Assembly: GCA_027058735.1 (NCBI GenBank)
Contig: JALURZ010000096.1
Location: 1 to 13,362 of the forward strand
Length of the DNA stretch: 13,362 nucleotides
From: Hyphomicrobiales bacterium
Lineage (GTDB): Bacteria > Pseudomonadota > Alphaproteobacteria > Rhizobiales > JALURZ01
Reading direction: 5' to 3'
A model generated the notes under the pieces. That model saw only the letters and a program-made list of their open reading frames with translations. It made no database searches and was not told where the DNA came from. A program made the translations under genes and the position numbers. This document shows, piece by piece, positions 12,407 to 13,362 of this stretch (positions are counted from its first letter, which is position 1; each line of letters opens with the position of its first letter).

Positions 12407-13362
12407 GTGACCAGCAAGCGACAGGGCCACACGGGCGCGGCTGCCGGCCGGCTGCGGGCACGGCGTCGGGTCCGGGTGTTATTCTTCGCCGTGATGCTGG
12501 CGCTGTTTTCTCCCGCCCTCGCGCCGCGCGCCCAGGAGGCCGTCAAGGTCGGCTTCGCGGCGTCCATGGAGCAGGGCTTCGCCCGGCTGGTCCTGACCTT
12601 TCCCGAAAAACCCGACTACAAGCTGACGGTCAAATCCGGCGTCATGATTGTCCGGTTCACAACCGCGATCAGGACACGGCTGGACGATGTGGCGGTGAAA
12701 ATTCCCGAATTCGTCGTCGTCGGCCGCCTCGATCCCGATGGCCTGGCGATGCGGTTTGCCCTGGCCCAGAAGATCAAGGTGAACGCGATCGAGGCAGGTG
12801 AGAAGCTGTTCATCGATCTGCTTCCCGAATCCTGGAGCGGCGTGCCGCCGGGGCTGCCGAAGGATGTCATCGCGGAGCTTGCGCGCCGCGCCGCGATCGC
12901 GCGCCAGGTGGCGAAAAGGGAGGCCGAACGCAAGGCGGCGCTGGCCAAGAAATACAAACTCAAGATCCGGACCGGCCAGCAACCCACGTTCAGCCGCGTG
13001 GTTTTCGACTGGAATGAGCCGGTCAAGACAAAACTGGAGCGCGACGGCGATCGCGTCATCGTCAAGTTTTCCGAAAAAGTCGTTCCCGATCTCACTCGCC
13101 TGTCGGTCGATCCGCCCCGATTCATGAGCGCCGTCAAGCACACGCTGAGCGGCGAGGAGACGCACATTTCCTTCAAGGTCGATCCGCGAAGCGACGTGCG
13201 GGGGTTCCGCGAGGGGCGGACCTATGTGGTGGATATTTTCGCCCCGCCCGAAGGAGCGCAGGCGGGCGGGGCGCAAGAGAGCGCCGGCGCGAAAAAAGAG
13301 GATACCCCGCCGGCCGGACGCAGCGAAGTCGTGCGGTTGAGCGGCAAGGCCCGGGAAAAGAC
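12407..13362 (+). CDS. Secreted protein of unknown function with two similar beta-rich modules (partial)
   Basis: The frame stays open from a GTG at 12407 to the right edge (318 codons seen). AGGAG lies seven bases upstream of the GTG. A signal peptide is clear: basic RLRARRRVR, hydrophobic VLFFAVMLALFSPALA, then a cleavage zone near residues 39-43. The mature part has two similar modules. Module 1 (about 58-141) begins FARLVLTFPEKPDYKL and ends KLFIDLLP. Module 2 (about 195-281) begins FSRVVFDWNEPVKTKL and ends TYVVDIFAP. They resemble AMIN-like beta domains of envelope proteins. A Lys/Arg/Ala-rich helix (155-185) separates them. The C-terminus is missing; in related clusters a large TPR-containing protein often sits here, which I cannot confirm. 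Likely a periplasmic factor for motor or flagellar assembly, by context only. Confidence 0.7.
   Translation, partial: MTSKRQGHTGAAAGRLRARRRVRVLFFAVMLALFSPALAPRAQEAVKVGFAASMEQGFARLVLTFPEKPDYKLTVKSGVMIVRFTTAIRTRLDDVAVKIPEFVVVGRLDPDGLAMRFALAQKIKVNAIEAGEKLFIDLLPESWSGVPPGLPKDVIAELARRAAIARQVAKREAERKAALAKKYKLKIRTGQQPTFSRVVFDWNEPVKTKLERDGDRVIVKFSEKVVPDLTRLSVDPPRFMSAVKHTLSGEETHISFKVDPRSDVRGFREGRTYVVDIFAPPEGAQAGGAQESAGAKKEDTPPAGRSEVVRLSGKAREK

Noticed and set aside
12479..13276. 265-codon open frame on minus at the right end
   Set aside because: The plus frame from GTG 12407 has a ribosome site, a signal peptide and modular sequence; the minus frame has none of these.

Overview
The window is a flagellar gene cluster from a GC-rich alphaproteobacterium. 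The lineage call rests on the combination of FliX, an alphaproteobacterial-type DksA with a degenerate zinc finger, a DUF6468-type protein next to fliM, a MotE-type protein, and candidate CtrA boxes (TTAA-N7-TTAAC) and sigma-54 promoters ahead of flagellar genes. The genus cannot be fixed from sequence alone. No tRNA, rRNA, insertion sequence, prophage or CRISPR array was seen.

Layout. Bases 1-730 (minus) hold the 5' part of flgI (P-ring), whose frame is broken near position 80. A divergent control region (731-1009) carries a sigma-54 promoter for flgI and a perfect CtrA box for fliX (1010-1432, plus). Two general regulators follow on plus: dksA (1590-2141) and typA/bipA (2242-4065, TTG start). 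A DUF2189 membrane protein gene (4091-4894, minus) is convergent with typA. After a gap comes a possible 65-residue protein (5174-5371, plus). The minus-strand operon flgF-flgG-flgA-flgH (8819 down to 5388) encodes the proximal and distal rod proteins, the P-ring chaperone and the L-ring lipoprotein.

A 358-bp divergent region (8820-9177) contains a sigma-54 promoter for flgF, a palindrome resembling FlbD enhancers, and a TTAACCAT half-site ahead of fliL. On plus, fliL-fliM-DUF6468 gene-motE (9178-12263) form a tight operon with stop/start overlaps at the last two junctions. It encodes a stator-associated protein, the switch protein, a membrane-anchored accessory protein and a periplasmic motor chaperone-like protein. 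A second perfect CtrA box (12296-12311) precedes a GTG-started secreted protein of unknown function that runs off the right edge and has two similar beta-rich modules.

Working together: the genes build the rod and the P and L rings (flgF, flgG, flgA, flgH, flgI), the switch and motor side (fliL, fliM, motE) and assembly control (fliX). The control sites suggest a Caulobacter-like hierarchy: CtrA on early genes (fliX, perhaps fliL, and the unknown secreted gene), then sigma-54 with a FlbD-type activator on flgI and flgF-flgG-flgA-flgH. The items most worth following up are the secreted two-module protein, the flgI frame break, the long repeat-bearing FliM N-terminus, and the regulatory palindromes.
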